A stretch of DNA of 64,000 bases from an uncultured Ruminococcus sp. (GCA_905202255.1 CAJKRH010000004.1:5356-69355), one strand, 5' to 3'. Shown: positions 7,925 through 16,195, counted from the first letter of the stretch. A program made the numbers and translations. Notes: generated from the letters alone by a model not told the origin.

Positions 7925-9163
7925 TTAAAATAAGCGCAAAAAAGCAAAACAAAAAAGCCCTTTTTCAAGGGCTTTTATCTTTATATAAAACAGGTTATTT
8001 TTGACTAAAAAGTTGCTCTGATTTCTTGTCCAATCATATACGCAGTGTGTGCGTGTAAGGTATGTCGCCGCTTTTTGAGTATCAGACAAATCAGCAGGCA
8101 GCAATGGATTATCGTCATGTTTCCAACCATATTTAATTTCAAAATCTACATGCTTAAGATTTTTGCAACCTTCAAACGCTGAACTACCAATTTTCTTTAC
8201 ACTGCTAGGTATAACAATGCTTTTAAGTCCCGTACAACCTGAAAATGCACTCCAGCCTATACTACTTACATTATTCAATGTTATACTTGTTAACCCCGTA
8301 CAACCTGAAAAAGCATAATTTTCTATTGTACCAGATATCGTTAAAGTTGATAAGCCTATACATTCCGAAAATGCACTCCAGCCTATGTCAGTCACGCCAT
8401 TGGGTATAGTTATATTTGCAAGCTTTGTGCATCCATAAAAAGCAGCATTTCCTATTATCTCTACGCTATTTGGCATTGAAACGCTCATAAGCCCCGTGCA
8501 TCCTTCAAATGTAGATTTGCTCACATATTTCACACCATTTGGTATAGTTATATTCGATAATGCAGTACATCCTTTAAATGCCTCTGTTCCAATAGTTGTT
8601 ACTCTATTGGGTATAGTTATATTTGCAAGGCTTGCACAGTTTTCAAACGCAGAATCTTCTATAGCTGTTACACTATTTGGTATAGATACCCTAGCTAACC
8701 TTGTGCATCCTTTAAATGCGTTCCGTTCGATACTTTTTACACCAATCGGTATGGTGACATTTGTAAGATTGGCGCAATTTTCAAATGCGGAATTTTCTAT
8801 ATAAGTAACACTATTTGGTATTATTACATTTGTTATATCGGTACATCCTTTGAATGCAGAATGGTGTATGCCTGTTACTGGCAAATCTTTATATTCCTCA
8901 AGTATTTTAACTTCTTCAACAATGTTTTTATCTGTTCCAAAGACAACATAACTTTTTCCATCAATAGACAATTCATAGGTAACACCGCCTCTCAAATTGA
9001 TATCCTTATATTGCTCGATAATATGTAAAGCGCTACGCCATGCGACTAAAGCAATTATAATAAATATGACTACAATAACTATAATCTTCTTTTTTGATGA
9101 ATTTGTCGCTTTCTTTTTATTGCTAATATTAAAACTATACATTTCGTCATTCTGTTTTTCCAT
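7925..9163 (-). CDS. BspA-type leucine-rich-repeat (LRR_5) surface protein
   Basis: 412 aa. The N terminus is cytoplasmic and Lys-rich with one transmembrane helix (about 24-42), then a short domain, then about ten LRR_5 repeats (about 98-350; consensus 'IPNSVT.I...AF.GCT.L..'). Such proteins act as adhesins or interaction scaffolds in gut bacteria. The start is ATG with AGGAGG seven bases upstream. Odd point: the last 15 or so codons run through a typical terminator hairpin (7953-7976), so the native stop may have been lost or the end rearranged. There is no LPXTG motif; the N-terminal helix is the anchor. Confidence 0.87.
   Translation of the reverse strand: MEKQNDEMYSFNISNKKKATNSSKKKIIVIVVIFIIIALVAWRSALHIIEQYKDINLRGGVTYELSIDGKSYVVFGTDKNIVEEVKILEEYKDLPVTGIHHSAFKGCTDITNVIIPNSVTYIENSAFENCANLTNVTIPIGVKSIERNAFKGCTRLARVSIPNSVTAIEDSAFENCASLANITIPNRVTTIGTEAFKGCTALSNITIPNGVKYVSKSTFEGCTGLMSVSMPNSVEIIGNAAFYGCTKLANITIPNGVTDIGWSAFSECIGLSTLTISGTIENYAFSGCTGLTSITLNNVSSIGWSAFSGCTGLKSIVIPSSVKKIGSSAFEGCKNLKHVDFEIKYGWKHDDNPLLPADLSDTQKAATYLTRTHCVYDWTRNQSNFLVKNNLFYIKIKALEKGLFCFAFLRLF
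7953..7976 (+). terminator. Bidirectional-looking intrinsic terminator
   Basis: Ten-base arms AAAAGCCCTT and AAGGGCTTTT flank a TTTC loop, with a T-rich flank. It would stop the rightward transcript from the invertible promoter. It overlaps the 3' end of the leucine-rich-repeat gene on the other strand and resembles the hairpin at 9381-9410. Confidence 0.8.
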
Positions 9164-9205
9164 TGTATGTCCTCCTACACATAATTAAAAACCTTGTTTT
9201 ATAAA

Positions 9206-9234
9206 ATTATATCATATTTTTTAGCAAAAGTAAA
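9206..9234 (-). promoter_or_regulatory. Promoter of the LRR protein gene
   Basis: On the minus strand, TTTACT (9234-9229), a 17-base spacer and TATAAT (9211-9206), about 45 bases before the ATG at 9163. Confidence 0.7.
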
Positions 9235-9380
9235 CAAAAAAATCTGCTTTTCAAGGATTATTTTTCACGATAAAAATTTCCTTAAGATAAATCATAAAAG
9301 GCTCAAAATATTTGACTGTATAAAGAAAAAACTGTTTTTTGCTTTTTTATAAAAACACTTTTAATGCCACAAAATTGCAA

Positions 9381-9410
9381 ACAAAAAAGCCCTTTTGCAA
9401 GGGCTTTTGT
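9381..9410 (-). terminator. Terminator of the rpsF-ssb-rpsR operon
   Basis: A hairpin of AAGGGCTTTTGT against ACAAAAAAGCCCTT with a four-base loop and T-rich flanks on both sides, about 70 bases after the rpsR stop codon. Confidence 0.8.
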
Positions 9411-9482
9411 TTTTTTGTAAAACAGAATAATTTTCTTTGTACAAAATTGATTATTTTTGAGTGTGATGACTCAAAAAGCGAA

Positions 9483-9731
9483 TTAGTCGCTGATGAAGGG
9501 GAGAAGAGCGACATGACGGGCTCTCTTGATAGCCTCGGTCAGCTCTCTCTGATGCTTTGCGCAAGTGCCTGTGATTCTGCGGGGCAGAATTTTAGCTCTC
9601 TCGGAAGTAAACTTTCTGAGTCTTGCAACATCCTTATAATCGATGTTTTCTACCTTTTCAGCACAGAAAACGCAAACTTTTTTCTTCTTTCTGTTCATGC
9701 GAACAGGCTGCTTCTGCATTTCCTTTTCCAT
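9483..9731 (-). CDS. rpsR: 30S ribosomal protein S18
   Basis: 82 aa, normal length. It is a small-subunit platform protein that pairs with S6. A basic N terminus is followed by 'CVFCAEK' (a Cys pair typical of zinc-type S18), 'IDYKDVARLRKFTSERAKIL' and 'PRRITGTCAKHQRELTEAIK'. A GGAGG ribosome-binding site precedes the ATG. It is the last gene of the rpsF-ssb-rpsR operon, 36 bases after ssb. Confidence 0.97.
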   Translation of the reverse strand: MEKEMQKQPVRMNRKKKKVCVFCAEKVENIDYKDVARLRKFTSERAKILPRRITGTCAKHQRELTEAIKRARHVALLPFISD

Positions 9732-9767
9732 TATACGAAACCTCCTATATTATTTCTGCTGCCGTAA

Positions 9768-10196
9768 TCAGAACGGCAAATCGTCGTCGCCGGAAACTTC
9801 CTCGAATTTGGGAGCTTCAACCTCACCTGTAGAGAAAGCGGGAGCAGGATATTCTTCGCTTCTGCCTTCGCTCTTTCTCTCAACGAAGCTTGCCTCATCG
9901 GCTACGACCTCTGTGGCATAACGCTTGGAACCGTCATTTGCCGTCCATGTTCTCGTCTGAATAGAACCGCAAATGCATATGGCACTGCCTTTTCTGAAAT
10001 ATTTCGTTATAAATTCGGCTGTGCTTCTCCAAGCGACAATATTGATGAAATCGCTCTGGGGCTGCTCGCCCTGACGCTGAAATCTTCTTGTTACACCGAT
10101 AGAAAACGAAGTAACACTCACGCCCGAGGGAGTCTGCTTGAGCTCCGGATCAGCCGTAAGATGCCCGATAAGAATAACCTTGTTAAGACTTGCCAT
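9768..10196 (-). CDS. ssb: Single-stranded DNA-binding protein
   Basis: 142 aa. An OB-fold domain (about 1-105, 'LNKVILIGHLTADPELKQT', 'INIVAWRSTAEFI') is followed by a flexible linker and the acidic tip DDDLPF that recruits replication and repair partners. It coats single-stranded DNA as a tetramer. It lies between rpsF and rpsR, the usual order in Bacillota, with a GGAGGCG ribosome-binding site. Confidence 0.97.
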   Translation of the reverse strand: MASLNKVILIGHLTADPELKQTPSGVSVTSFSIGVTRRFQRQGEQPQSDFINIVAWRSTAEFITKYFRKGSAICICGSIQTRTWTANDGSKRYATEVVADEASFVERKSEGRSEEYPAPAFSTGEVEAPKFEEVSGDDDLPF

Positions 10197-10219
10197 ATTT
10201 TAACGCCTCCTTGTGTTAT

Positions 10220-10510
10220 TTACGCTTTGATTGTCATGGAACGCATAACGCCTTCCGTGATGTTAAAGATACGCTCGAGTTCAGCTACAAAGCTCGGCTC
10301 TGCCTCGAAATTAACGAGAACATAGTAGCCGTCATTCATATCGTTGATGGGATAAGCAAGTCTGCGCTTGCCCCACTCATCGAAGCTTTCCACCGTTCCG
10401 TTAGCCTCGATAAGGCTTTTGAACTTTTCAACAACAGCGGCTGTAGCTTCTTCTCCGCCCGAAACATCGACAATAAACATAGTTTCGTACTTAGAAAGAA
10501 TCTTTTCCAT
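10220..10510 (-). CDS. rpsF: 30S ribosomal protein S6
   Basis: 96 codons, normal length. It begins MEKILSKYETMF and contains 'WGKRRLAYPINDMNDGYYVL'. A longer reading frame from 10534 exists, but its first codons include the ribosome-binding site AGGAGGTG that serves the ATG at 10510, so the shorter start is preferred. It is the first gene of the operon and the partner of S18 in the ribosome. Confidence 0.96.
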   Translation of the reverse strand: MEKILSKYETMFIVDVSGGEEATAAVVEKFKSLIEANGTVESFDEWGKRRLAYPINDMNDGYYVLVNFEAEPSFVAELERIFNITEGVMRSMTIKA

Positions 10511-10600
10511 TATTGTGCACCTCCTTTTGGACATAAGGCCGCGAACATATGAAATTTACCCGCGGCAAGGAGAAAAGGCATTTTCAGCCTTCTTCCGATG
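10511..10600 (-). promoter_or_regulatory. rpsF leader, candidate S6:S18 autoregulatory element
   Basis: Between the promoter and rpsF the transcript can form CCGCG...CGCGG around a short AU-rich loop (about 10540-10565) and a small GGC...GCC hairpin upstream. Bacterial rpsF leaders often bind the S6:S18 complex through a CCG-containing bulge. The stem is visible; the regulatory identity is inferred from position. Confidence 0.4.
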
Positions 10601-10604
10601 TAGT

Positions 10605-10633
10605 ATTATATCATTATATTCCGGTTTTGTCAA
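10605..10633 (-). promoter_or_regulatory. Promoter of rpsF-ssb-rpsR
   Basis: Minus-strand TTGACA (10633-10628), a 17-base spacer and TATAAT (10610-10605): a perfect sigma-A consensus. Confidence 0.88.
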
Positions 10634-10693
10634 TTGATTTTTCGCTTTTCCTTTAAAATTTTTGTATTTTTACTTAAAATTTCAAAAAAAGCC

Positions 10694-10722
10694 TTGCATT
10701 TATGCTCGTTTTATGGTATGAT
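10694..10722 (+). promoter_or_regulatory. Promoter of secG
   Basis: TTGCAT, a 17-base spacer and TATGAT (10717-10722), giving a leader of about 115 bases. Confidence 0.7.
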
Positions 10723-10842
10723 AATAAACACTATGGGCATTGTCACTCTGAAATGCCGTATTTTGAAATTTTTATTCCGCCGCATAATGAGACGGTAAGC
10801 GCGGAAAATTCAAATAAATCCGTCGGATTGGAGATTTTTGAA

Positions 10843-11082
10843 ATGAGCACTATATCCATTGTTTTCGGTTCTATACTTCTTGCTTGTGCGCTCTTCCTTA
10901 TCGTAGCAGTCCTTCTTCAGGATTCTCAGAAAGGTCTTTCCGGTGCCATCGCAGGCGGTTCTGACACTTACTACGGCAAGAACAAAGGCAAATCCAAGCA
11001 GAAAAAGCTCTCTAAGCTCACAGCGATAGCTTCCATCGTATTCGTTGTTATTGCTCTCGCTACATTCGTAGTAGGCAAATAA
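10843..11082 (+). CDS. secG: Preprotein translocase subunit SecG
   Basis: 79 aa. Two transmembrane helices (about 3-25 and 56-76) flank a glycine-rich cytoplasmic loop with 'VLLQDSQKGLSGAIAGGSDTY', the SecG signature. It assists SecYEG protein export. The frame is open upstream to 10702, but the family length, the GGAG at 10830 and the missing homologous N-terminal sequence favour the ATG at 10843. Confidence 0.95.
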   Translation: MSTISIVFGSILLACALFLIVAVLLQDSQKGLSGAIAGGSDTYYGKNKGKSKQKKLSKLTAIASIVFVVIALATFVVGK

Positions 11083-11097
11083 GAGGCGCTTCCCGCT

Positions 11098-11125
11098 TTG
11101 ACAATCGATACCTTTACCCTATAAA
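11098..11125 (+). promoter_or_regulatory. Promoter upstream of the DUF1385 gene
   Basis: TTGACA (11098-11103), a 16-base spacer and TATAAA (11120-11125), about 90 bases before the ATG. It probably serves DUF1385-prmC-murI. Confidence 0.65.
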
Positions 11126-11219
11126 GATATTGCACGCAAACGAATTAAAGCAGTGGGCGGCAGAAGCTTTTTGCCTCTGCCGCTCTTTGATTTTTAAAGC
11201 TTATTTTTCAGGAGAATAA

Positions 11220-12332
11220 ATGAAAAACAAAGAAAAAAAAACCCCGAAATACGCAAATGTCGGCGGTCAGGCTGTTCTTGAAGGCGTAATGATGAAAAGC
11301 GGAGAGCGCGTCAGCGTTTCCGTGCGCCGCGAGGACGGCACAATAAAAACAAAAAATTCCGAATTTATCTCGGCACGCAAAAAATGCGCGTTTTTCCGCC
11401 TGCCGATAATCCGCGGCGTTGTCAACTTTGTGGAAATGATGATACTTTCATTCAAAACGCTGGACAGCTCCGCTTCCCTGCTCGGCATCGACGAAACGGA
11501 GACAAAATTCGAAAAATGGCTGAAAAAGAAGTTCGGCAAGAGCATACTTGATGTTCTCATGCCGATATCGGCAGTGCTCGGCGTGGCGCTCGCACTCGTC
11601 ATATTCATGTATCTGCCCGCCCTTGCCACCTCCGGCATAGAAAAGCTTGCGGGCAAGGACCTCGGCGTTTTCAAGGGAATCATCGAGGGTGTAATGAAGA
11701 TTGCCATCTTTATAGCATATATCTCCCTCGTTTCGCTCATGCCCGATATACGCCGCACTTTCGAATATCACGGTGCGGAGCATAAATCCATCTTCTGCTA
11801 TGAGAAAAAACTTTCGCTGACCGTCGAAAATGTCAAGGCGCAGCGCCGTTTTCACCCCAGATGCGGAACAAGCTTCATGTTTGTCATGATAATCCTCGGC
11901 ATCATCATCGGTCTTTTCATCACATGGGATAACAGGCTTGTCCGCGTGCTATGCAAAATTCTGACGCTGCCGCTCGTTGTCGGCATAGGCTATGAATTTC
12001 TCATGTTCTCGGCAAAGCACGATAATATTGTCACCAAGGTGCTCACTGCGCCCGGTCTCTGGATTCAGCGCATCACGACGCGCGAACCCGATGCCTCTCA
12101 GATAGAGGTCGCCATCCGCTCGCTCAAATGCGCTCTGCCCGAGGAATTTCCCGAGGAGATAGCAATAGTCGAAGCCGAAAACGCCGCCGAAGAAGCAGGC
12201 GTTTCCGAAAAGAGCGACGGAACATCGAGTGAAAATTCCGCCGCAGAAAGCACCGGCGAAAACGGCAATACCCATTCGTCGGAAGAAGAAACAACAGTCG
12301 AGACGGACGGGCACGACAGCGCGGCAAGCTGA
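11220..12332 (+). CDS. DUF1385 (YqhQ-like) membrane protein
   Basis: 370 aa. It begins with the family signature 'NVGGQAVLEGVMMKSGE' and contains 'EYHGAEHKSIFCYE' and 'RFHPRCGTSFMFVM', conserved His/Cys motifs suggesting metal binding. Three or four transmembrane helices occupy about 105-165 and 215-260. The C-terminal 80 residues are an acidic Glu/Ala/Ser-rich tail. The function is not established; the family commonly sits beside prmC or prfA in Clostridia, as here (prmC starts 3 bases after the stop). Confidence 0.9.
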   Translation: MKNKEKKTPKYANVGGQAVLEGVMMKSGERVSVSVRREDGTIKTKNSEFISARKKCAFFRLPIIRGVVNFVEMMILSFKTLDSSASLLGIDETETKFEKWLKKKFGKSILDVLMPISAVLGVALALVIFMYLPALATSGIEKLAGKDLGVFKGIIEGVMKIAIFIAYISLVSLMPDIRRTFEYHGAEHKSIFCYEKKLSLTVENVKAQRRFHPRCGTSFMFVMIILGIIIGLFITWDNRLVRVLCKILTLPLVVGIGYEFLMFSAKHDNIVTKVLTAPGLWIQRITTREPDASQIEVAIRSLKCALPEEFPEEIAIVEAENAAEEAGVSEKSDGTSSENSAAESTGENGNTHSSEEETTVETDGHDSAAS

Positions 12333-12335
12333 AAT

Positions 12336-13169
12336 ATGACTTATTTTGAACTGAAAAAATATATATCCGAAAAACTCGTCGCCACAAGCGGCGAGCTTTC
12401 CGATTATGAGGCACTTCTCTTCATAGAGCGGCTCTGCGGCATTTCGCGTGCGGAGCTTCTCATGCGTATGCATGACGAGGCGCATTTTGATGAGAAACTG
12501 CTTGAAAATATGCTCGCAAGGCGAACAAAAGGCGAGCCTGCCGAATATATTCTTGGAGAGACGGTGTTTTTCGATTTGCGCATAGGACTGACGCGCGATT
12601 GCCTTATCCCGCGCGCAGATACGGAATTTGTATGCGAAAAGGCGCTCTCGCTCCTGCCCGAAAATGCGCGCGCGGCAGACCTCTGCACAGGCAGCGGCTG
12701 TATCGCCATAGCGTTGGCAAAGCACGGCGGTGCCCATGTTTTCGCCTGCGATATATCCGCGGGCGTTATAGAAAAAGCCAAAGAAAACGCGGCGGCAAAC
12801 GGCGTTTCGGCGCTGACCGAATTTTCCGTTGCCGATGTGAAGAGCGACGCGCTCGAGGGCGAATATGATATGATAATATCGAATCCGCCGTATATCAGAA
12901 CCGCCGATATCGCGGGGCTCGGCGAGAGCATCGCATATGAGCCGTATATCGCGCTCGACGGCGGCGGCGACGGCATGGATTTTTACCGCGCGATACTGCG
13001 CTATGCGCCCTCTCATCTGAAAGCCGACGGAAAAATAATTTTTGAGATAGGATACGACGAGGAGAGCGAAATAAAAAACCTCGCCGCATCATTCGGGCTT
13101 GGCTGTGAGGTTTTCCGTGATTACGGCGGAAATCCGCGCGCGGCTGTGATTTTTCGAAAGGAAGAATAA
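12336..13169 (+). CDS. prmC: Release factor glutamine N5-methyltransferase
   Basis: 277 aa. It methylates the GGQ glutamine of peptide-chain release factors using SAM. An N-terminal helical domain (about 1-75) is followed by a Rossmann methyltransferase fold with motif I DLCTGSGC (115-122) and the catalytic NPPY at 183-186. It lies between DUF1385 and murI, two bases before the latter, in one operon. Confidence 0.95.
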   Translation: MTYFELKKYISEKLVATSGELSDYEALLFIERLCGISRAELLMRMHDEAHFDEKLLENMLARRTKGEPAEYILGETVFFDLRIGLTRDCLIPRADTEFVCEKALSLLPENARAADLCTGSGCIAIALAKHGGAHVFACDISAGVIEKAKENAAANGVSALTEFSVADVKSDALEGEYDMIISNPPYIRTADIAGLGESIAYEPYIALDGGGDGMDFYRAILRYAPSHLKADGKIIFEIGYDEESEIKNLAASFGLGCEVFRDYGGNPRAAVIFRKEE

Positions 13170-13171
13170 CC

Positions 13172-13972
13172 ATGGACAGACGACCGATAGGCGTTTTTGA
13201 CAGCGGACTCGGCGGGCTTTGCGCCGTTTCCGAGCTCACAAAAATACTCCCCGGAGAGGATATAATCTATTTCGGCGATACAGGCAGGGTGCCTTACGGC
13301 TCCCGTTCCATTCAGACACTGCGCAAATACGCCGCCGAGGATATCGCTTTTCTTCTCTCACACGATGTGAAAATGATACTTGCCGCCTGCGGCACGGTCA
13401 GTTCATCTGTGCTCGAAGATTTTGCGGGCGAGTGTCCCGTTCCTCTTCTCGGCGTTGTCGACGGCGCGGTAAAAAAAGCCGTTTCGCTCTGCCATGGCGG
13501 CAAAATAGGCATAATCGGCACGGAAACGACAGTAAACAGCGGTATTTTCGAGCGAAAGATTCATGAGATTATGCCAGATGCCAAACTGAAAAGCATTGCC
13601 TGTCCGCTATTTGTGCCGCTCGTGGAAAACGGATTTATCTCGCGCGATTGCGAGATAACACGCCTCATGTGCCGCCATTATCTCGCGGAAATGAAGGCTT
13701 TTTCTCCCGATGTACTTATTCTCGGCTGCACACACTTCCCTATCATATCGGAAATAATAGCCGATTTCATGCCAGATGTCGCGCTTGTAGATCCTGCAAA
13801 GGAAGCGGCGCATGAGCTTCTTCATGTGCTGAACTCCATGGGCATCGCTTCCGGCAGCACGCGCGGCGAGGTGAAATATTTTGTTTCCGATGCGCCCGAG
13901 CGCTTCTCGGCAAACGCATGGATTTTCCTCGGCGGCGAAAACGAGATAAAGGCAAATAAAGTGGAACTCTGA
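13172..13972 (+). CDS. murI: Glutamate racemase (variant first active-site motif)
   Basis: 266 aa. It interconverts L- and D-glutamate for peptidoglycan. It has 'FDSGLGGL' near the N terminus, 'YFGDTGRVPYGSRS', the first catalytic Cys73 in AACGTVSSS and the second Cys186 in LGCTHFP. The usual first motif is ACNTAS; here the Asn is Gly, so the nearby geometry may differ. Both cysteines remain, so activity is likely. It is the last gene of the operon and is followed by a strong terminator. Confidence 0.92.
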   Translation: MDRRPIGVFDSGLGGLCAVSELTKILPGEDIIYFGDTGRVPYGSRSIQTLRKYAAEDIAFLLSHDVKMILAACGTVSSSVLEDFAGECPVPLLGVVDGAVKKAVSLCHGGKIGIIGTETTVNSGIFERKIHEIMPDAKLKSIACPLFVPLVENGFISRDCEITRLMCRHYLAEMKAFSPDVLILGCTHFPIISEIIADFMPDVALVDPAKEAAHELLHVLNSMGIASGSTRGEVKYFVSDAPERFSANAWIFLGGENEIKANKVEL

Positions 13973-13990
13973 AAACGAATATGTGTATAA

Positions 13991-14020
13991 AAGCAGGGCG
14001 CGGTTTTCCGCGCCCTGCTT
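13991..14020 (+). terminator. Terminator after murI
   Basis: A long GC-rich perfect hairpin (AAGCAGGGCGCGG, TTTT loop, CCGCGCCCTGCTT) followed by TGTTGTG, 20 bases after the murI stop. Confidence 0.85.
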
Positions 14021-14073
14021 TGTTGTGTCGAAAAAGTATTTTTCACTGTAAAAACAGATAGATAAAAGTATTT

Positions 14074-14276
14074 TTTTGTATAGCCTTCTCCTGCGGGAGA
14101 AGGGGAACCGCGATAGCGGTGGATGAGGAGTAAAATTGAAATTTTGACGCAAATATTACTATAATTTATCTGTAAACACCTCATCCGTCGCCTACGGCTA
14201 CCACCTTCCCCTGTCTCGGCGACGCCGACCGCGTTTGCTTCGCAAATCGGTCAATTCCCCACTGGGGAAGGCTTTC
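14074..14276. repeat. MITE-like dispersed repeat
   Basis: The ends are imperfect inverted copies: AGCCTTCTCC... at 14080 and ...CCCACTGGGGAAGGCT ending near 14271. Inner blocks read GGATGAGG (about 14120) and CCTCATCC (about 14180). A related half is found at about 63926-63988 with the same CCTCATCCGTC, GGCTGCCACC and GGAGAAGGCT blocks. There is no coding content. The rest of 13973-14374 holds only the two terminators. Confidence 0.7.
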
Positions 14277-14342
14277 TTTTGTTGCCGATTCTATGTATCG
14301 CCAAAACTAATTTCTGAATTTATGTTTTTTCGACGCTTTGGC

Positions 14343-14364
14343 AGGGCGCAGTTTTCCGCGCCCT
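14343..14364 (-). terminator. Terminator of the AGCS symporter gene
   Basis: AGGGCGC and GCGCCCT arms around an eight-base loop, 11 bases past the stop codon at 14375. Confidence 0.7.
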
Positions 14365-14374
14365 CTTATTTTTA

Positions 14375-15805
14375 TTACTGTCTTACTGCTTTTTCTTTCT
14401 TTTTCTCGGGAGGAAGCAGTTCTTTTTTGCGTCTTGCTTCCTTTGCCACGAAGCTGCTCAGAGCGAAAAGCGCTATTACATTGGGGATAACAAGGAGCAG
14501 ATCAAAAACATCCTGCAGGTTCCACACGAGGTCATTATAGAGCATGGAACCGACAAAAACGCAGGCAAGCGACACGAAATTATATATTATCAGTGCCGAC
14601 TTTCTGTTTCCGAAAAGCGATACTATATTCAGCCTGCCGAAATAATTCCAGCTGATTATCGTTGAAAAAGCGAAGAACAGGAGGCACACCGCGACAAAAG
14701 CGCCGCCTATCTTATCTCCGAATACGGACGAAAACGCCGCCTGCGCGAGATTTGTCTTTTCATATCCCGCAATGCCCGAAAGCCCGTCATGACCCGCATA
14801 CATCGTTGAAATGACGACTAGTGCCGTCAGCGTCAGCACGACAAATGTGTCTATAAATACGCCTATCATGGCGACAACACCCTGTTCATGCGGATTTTTC
14901 ACCTTGGCGATGGCATGCGCATGCGGCGTTGAGCCCATGCCCGCTTCATTGGAGAAAAGACCGCGCTTCGCACCCTGCGATATGGCTGTTTTCAGCGCAT
15001 AGCCGATTCCGCCGCCGATAAGTGCATCGGGTCGGAAAGCATATCTGAATATCATGCCGAATGTCTCCGGCACATATTTTATTCTCACGCAGATTATCGC
15101 AAGAGAGCCGACGATATAGATAAGCGCCATTACGGGAACCATCTTTTCCGTCACGGAAGCAAGCCGTTTGGAGCCGCCGAAAAATACAAGCGCCGCAAGC
15201 AGAGTAATCGCCAGACCGACTGCCCACGCAGGTATGCCGAAGGCATTGTTCATGGATTCACCTATGGAATTTGACTGAACCATAGCACCCATAAGTCCGA
15301 GCGCCAGTATCGCCGCTATCGAGAAGAATACGGCAAGCGCCTTTCCGAATTTCCCGCGGAAAGCTTCCTTTATATAATATACAGGACCGCCGACAACCTC
15401 TCCGTTTTCATCCGTCTGCTTTGTTTTCTGCGCTAGAGTTGCCTCGGCATATATCGTAGCCATGCCGAGAAAAGCTATCAGCCACATCCAGAATATGGCA
15501 CCGGGTCCGCCTATGAGTATAGCACCGCAGGCACCGACAATATTTCCCGTGCCGACCTGCGCGGCAATAGCCGTTGTCAAAGCCTGAAACGAGCTCATGC
15601 CGTCCTTGCCTGCTTTTTTGCCGTTCAGGCTGAACTCGCCGAACATTCTCCGCCAGCCTTCTCCGAAGCAGCGTATCTGCACAAATTTTGTGCGGAAGGT
15701 AAAGAAAAGTCCGCAGGCGATGAGAAGAATCGTGATGGCATAATCGGCAAGGATATTGTCGATTTTCACCACTATGTCGTTGAGTGCGTTTAAAAATCCG
15801 GTCAT
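14375..15805 (-). CDS. AGCS-family sodium:alanine/glycine symporter
   Basis: 476 aa polytopic membrane protein. It has family motifs 'GTGNIVGACGAILIGGPGAI', 'FSNEAGMGSTPHAHA' and about ten hydrophobic segments. It imports alanine or glycine with sodium. The frame extends to a TTG at 15820, but those codons hold the ribosome-binding site GGAGG (15814-15818), so the ATG at 15805 (MTGFLNALND) is chosen. The tandem glycine riboswitch upstream indicates that glycine is the sensed, probably transported, substrate. Confidence 0.94.
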   Translation of the reverse strand: MTGFLNALNDIVVKIDNILADYAITILLIACGLFFTFRTKFVQIRCFGEGWRRMFGEFSLNGKKAGKDGMSSFQALTTAIAAQVGTGNIVGACGAILIGGPGAIFWMWLIAFLGMATIYAEATLAQKTKQTDENGEVVGGPVYYIKEAFRGKFGKALAVFFSIAAILALGLMGAMVQSNSIGESMNNAFGIPAWAVGLAITLLAALVFFGGSKRLASVTEKMVPVMALIYIVGSLAIICVRIKYVPETFGMIFRYAFRPDALIGGGIGYALKTAISQGAKRGLFSNEAGMGSTPHAHAIAKVKNPHEQGVVAMIGVFIDTFVVLTLTALVVISTMYAGHDGLSGIAGYEKTNLAQAAFSSVFGDKIGGAFVAVCLLFFAFSTIISWNYFGRLNIVSLFGNRKSALIIYNFVSLACVFVGSMLYNDLVWNLQDVFDLLLVIPNVIALFALSSFVAKEARRKKELLPPEKKKEKAVRQ

Positions 15806-15819
15806 AAAGCTTTCCTCCA

Positions 15820-15859
15820 AAAAATGAAAATAGGAGCCGTCCGTACCTCGGGCAGCTCC
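15820..15859 (-). terminator. Candidate riboswitch expression-platform terminator
   Basis: Between the glycine aptamers and the symporter, the transcript can pair GGAGC...GCTCC with an inner CCG/CGG, followed by a U-rich stretch. The position suits transcription attenuation. The pairing is imperfect, and the switching direction cannot be told from sequence alone. Confidence 0.45.
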
Positions 15860-15938
15860 GCAAACAAATCAGAAAAAGCAATATTTCTGCGATATATCAC
15901 GCCGAAAATACGGTTAAGATACGCACAGTGAAAATTTG

Positions 15939-16091
15939 CTCTGTCCTTTTGCCTGAGAGATTCGGCTTTTGCCTTGCACCTTCGGCACCCAAACGGGTTT
16001 CTCCAGAGTTCTCTGTATTTTCCGGTCCTATCCTTTTTATTCGGATGCCTGAGAGTATTGCTCCTTCGGCGGGCATCTGCCACTTTCCCGA
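15939..16091 (-). ncRNA. Tandem glycine riboswitch
   Basis: Read on the minus strand, two consecutive aptamers carry the conserved cores: first GCCGAAGGAGCAA...CTCTCAGGCAtc...GGA, then GGTGCCGAAGGTGCAAGGC and CTCTCAGGCAAAAGGACAGAG. A short linker separates them, as in cooperative glycine riboswitches. The element lies directly upstream of the AGCS symporter. The match to the known consensus is strong. Confidence 0.93.
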
Positions 16092-16144
16092 AAAACTTCA
16101 AAGAGATTTTATTTATCGGCTTTTGCGTGCCGATATTTTAGTAT

Positions 16145-16173
16145 ATTCTATCACTAATGATAAAAGAAGTCAA
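16145..16173 (-). promoter_or_regulatory. Promoter of the glycine riboswitch-symporter unit
   Basis: Minus-strand TTGACT (16173-16168), a 17-base spacer and TAGAAT (16150-16145), about 50 bases before the first aptamer. Confidence 0.8.
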
Positions 16174-16195
16174 TAGTCTGTAAAAATATTTTATG

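Noticed and set aside
10702..10842. A 47-codon N-terminal extension in frame with secG.
   Set aside because: It overlaps the leader right after the promoter, has no homology to SecG, and GGAG serves the internal ATG at 10843.
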